Source: an uncultured Eubacterium sp.
Lineage (GTDB): Bacteria; Bacillota; Clostridia; Lachnospirales; Lachnospiraceae
Length of the DNA stretch: 64,000 nucleotides
Assembly (NCBI GenBank): GCA_910583555.1
Contig: CAJTXO010000015.1
Location: 40,794-104,793, forward strand
Direction of reading: 5' to 3'
This document shows positions 63,652-64,000 of the stretch, piece by piece. Made by a program: the position numbers and the translations under genes. How positions within the stretch are numbered: the stretch's first letter is position 1; the number at the start of each line of letters is the position of its first letter. The notes beneath the pieces were generated by a model. The model had not been told where the DNA came from, did not search any database, and was given only the letters and a program-made list of their open reading frames with translations.

Positions 63652-63667
63652 AAATTTCAGTTTGTCG
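63652..63667. repeat. Recurring dyad, site 4
   Basis: AAATTTCAGTTTGTCG; its reverse complement CGACAAACTGAAATTT is identical to the first 16 bases of site 1. Confidence 0.6.
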
Positions 63668-63684
63668 ATTAGATTGCTGACCAG

Positions 63685-63713
63685 AGTATATCACATCTTC
63701 CCGCTGAAAGCAA
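63685..63713 (-). promoter_or_regulatory. Promoter of the truncated kinase-GNAT unit
   Basis: On the minus strand TTGCTT (63713-63708), 17 bases, then TATACT (63690-63685). Confidence 0.55.
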
Positions 63714-63738
63714 TCCGCATTTCATGTCCGTTCCGACT

Positions 63739-63821
63739 ATCCAGACCGTCAAGGGACGAGTAGTATTTTTTTGCAAAGGGCGCGAAAAAATCTCCATTCT
63801 TAAACCCTTGACCGTCTGGAT
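63739..63821. repeat. 17-base inverted repeat
   Basis: ATCCAGACCGTCAAGGG at 63739-63755 and CCCTTGACCGTCTGGAT at 63805-63821 pair with one mismatch across 49 bases. It is part of a gene-poor stretch from 63695 to 64000; an open frame running across it (63691-63897) is mostly palindromic DNA and I do not call it as a gene. Confidence 0.75.
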
Positions 63822-63844
63822 TTTTGCCGTTACCATTTCGCCGC

Positions 63845-63887
63845 CGAAAACGGGGAACAGGATTTGACAACCCTGCCCCCGTTTTCG
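63845..63887. repeat. 11-base inverted repeat
   Basis: CGAAAACGGGG at 63845-63855 and CCCCGTTTTCG at 63877-63887 are perfectly complementary, with a further CAGG/CCTG inside. Confidence 0.75.
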
Positions 63888-63898
63888 TCCGCTTCATT

Positions 63899-63948
63899 CT
63901 AACGGCAAAACCGTCTGCACTACTGCGGCGGCAGTCGTTAGGTTTTGC
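63899..63948. other. Nested inverted repeats, possible oriT
   Basis: GCAAAACC at 63905-63912 pairs with GGTTTTGC at 63941-63948. CTAACG at 63899-63904 pairs alternatively with CGTTAG at 63936-63941. The loop holds a GC-rich CTGC/GCAG core. Such nested dyads in ICE non-coding DNA are often transfer origins; no relaxase gene is visible to support it. Confidence 0.3.
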
Positions 63949-64000
63949 GGTGGCTCTGCCCCCGCGCCCCCGACCTCTCCCAAAGAACAGAATGGAGTGT

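Larger units (their letters stand above)
60390..64000. mobile_element. Integrative/conjugative element remnant (runs past the right edge)
   Basis: The left boundary is set by the abrupt end of the ABC ATPase gene. Immediately inside is a replication-initiator-like gene typical of Tn1549/Tn916-type elements of Firmicutes. It is followed by cargo-type genes, recurring dyads and a structured non-coding block. No integrase, coupling protein or type IV secretion gene is visible in the window. The extent and identity are inferred. Confidence 0.55.

Noticed and set aside
63691..63897. 68-codon open frame on the minus strand
   Set aside because: It spans two large inverted repeats, has no ribosome site, and its start lies in structured DNA. 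It was treated as non-coding.

Overview
The window looks like chromosome of an anaerobic Firmicute of the Lachnospiraceae type (Clostridia). The evidence is an acyl-CoA dehydratase activase-family protein, formate-tetrahydrofolate ligase, a linked TIGR03960/TIGR03936/RNase G set, the cdaA-ybbR pair, a rpsO-pnp-tepA-ftsK neighbourhood, clostridial-style Shine-Dalgarno sites and TTGACA/TATAAT promoters. No rRNA, tRNA or CRISPR array was seen. No taxonomic search was possible.

Layout. (1) 1-2.1 kb: 3' part of a large acyl-CoA dehydratase activase-like gene and its terminator. (2) 2.1-24.6 kb: an accessory island of short, mostly minus-strand single genes with little operon logic. It holds a CbrC-like protein, an MFS drug-efflux gene behind a leader-peptide attenuator, lipoproteins, a methyltransferase, an immunity-like protein, an AlbA/Schlafen-type regulator, NUDIX, GNATs, GrpB, DUF4303, DUF4253, peptidase E, an ECF-type sigma factor, PadR and beta-propellers. 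Several genes are broken: a PD-(D/E)XK nuclease, a DUF2812 gene, a DUF2461 gene and a condensation-domain gene. (3) 24.7-49.2 kb: conserved core, with leuA, ybbR, cdaA (c-di-AMP), RNase G, two radical-SAM-linked proteins, bioY-bioB under a BirA operator, a chemoreceptor, fhs, two tandem ATP-grasp ligases, ftsK/spoIIIE, tepA, pnp and rpsO. (4) 49.4-52.7 kb: an XRE regulator/ABC-2 permease/ATPase operon and a second XRE protein with a 15-residue repeat tail. (5) 52.8-57.9 kb: a compact minus-strand set comprising an SCP2-like protein, an alpha/beta hydrolase, a stand-alone condensation-like enzyme, an acyl carrier protein and an AMP-forming acyl ligase. It is preceded by two TetR-type dyads and ends in a strong terminator. 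It looks like a small dissociated NRPS-like or lipid-conjugating pathway and is the best candidate here for an undescribed system. (6) 58.0-64.0 kb: a decayed ABC exporter (ATPase and permease fused by an apparent deletion) cut within its ATPase region by DNA of an integrative/conjugative element. The element is itself collapsed: its replication-initiator gene is frameshifted and seems fused to another gene's tail. It is followed by small cargo genes (second GrpB, two GNATs, a truncated P-loop kinase) separated by a recurring dyad, and then by about 300 bases of structured non-coding DNA.

How the parts work together. The core genes cover RNA turnover (RNase G, PNPase), chromosome translocation, c-di-AMP synthesis and cofactor supply (biotin, one-carbon units). 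The accessory regions show repeated gain and erosion: at least eight genes are truncated, fused or frameshifted, and the 2-24 kb and 60-64 kb stretches carry the same kinds of cargo (GrpB, GNAT). Regulation visible in sequence includes the attenuator at 2.9 kb, PadR repeats at 13.6 kb, a BirA operator at 36.8 kb, a pnp leader stem at 48.2 kb and paired dyads at 57.9 kb. Functions are assigned by recognising motifs and family-like sequence by eye; no database search was run.
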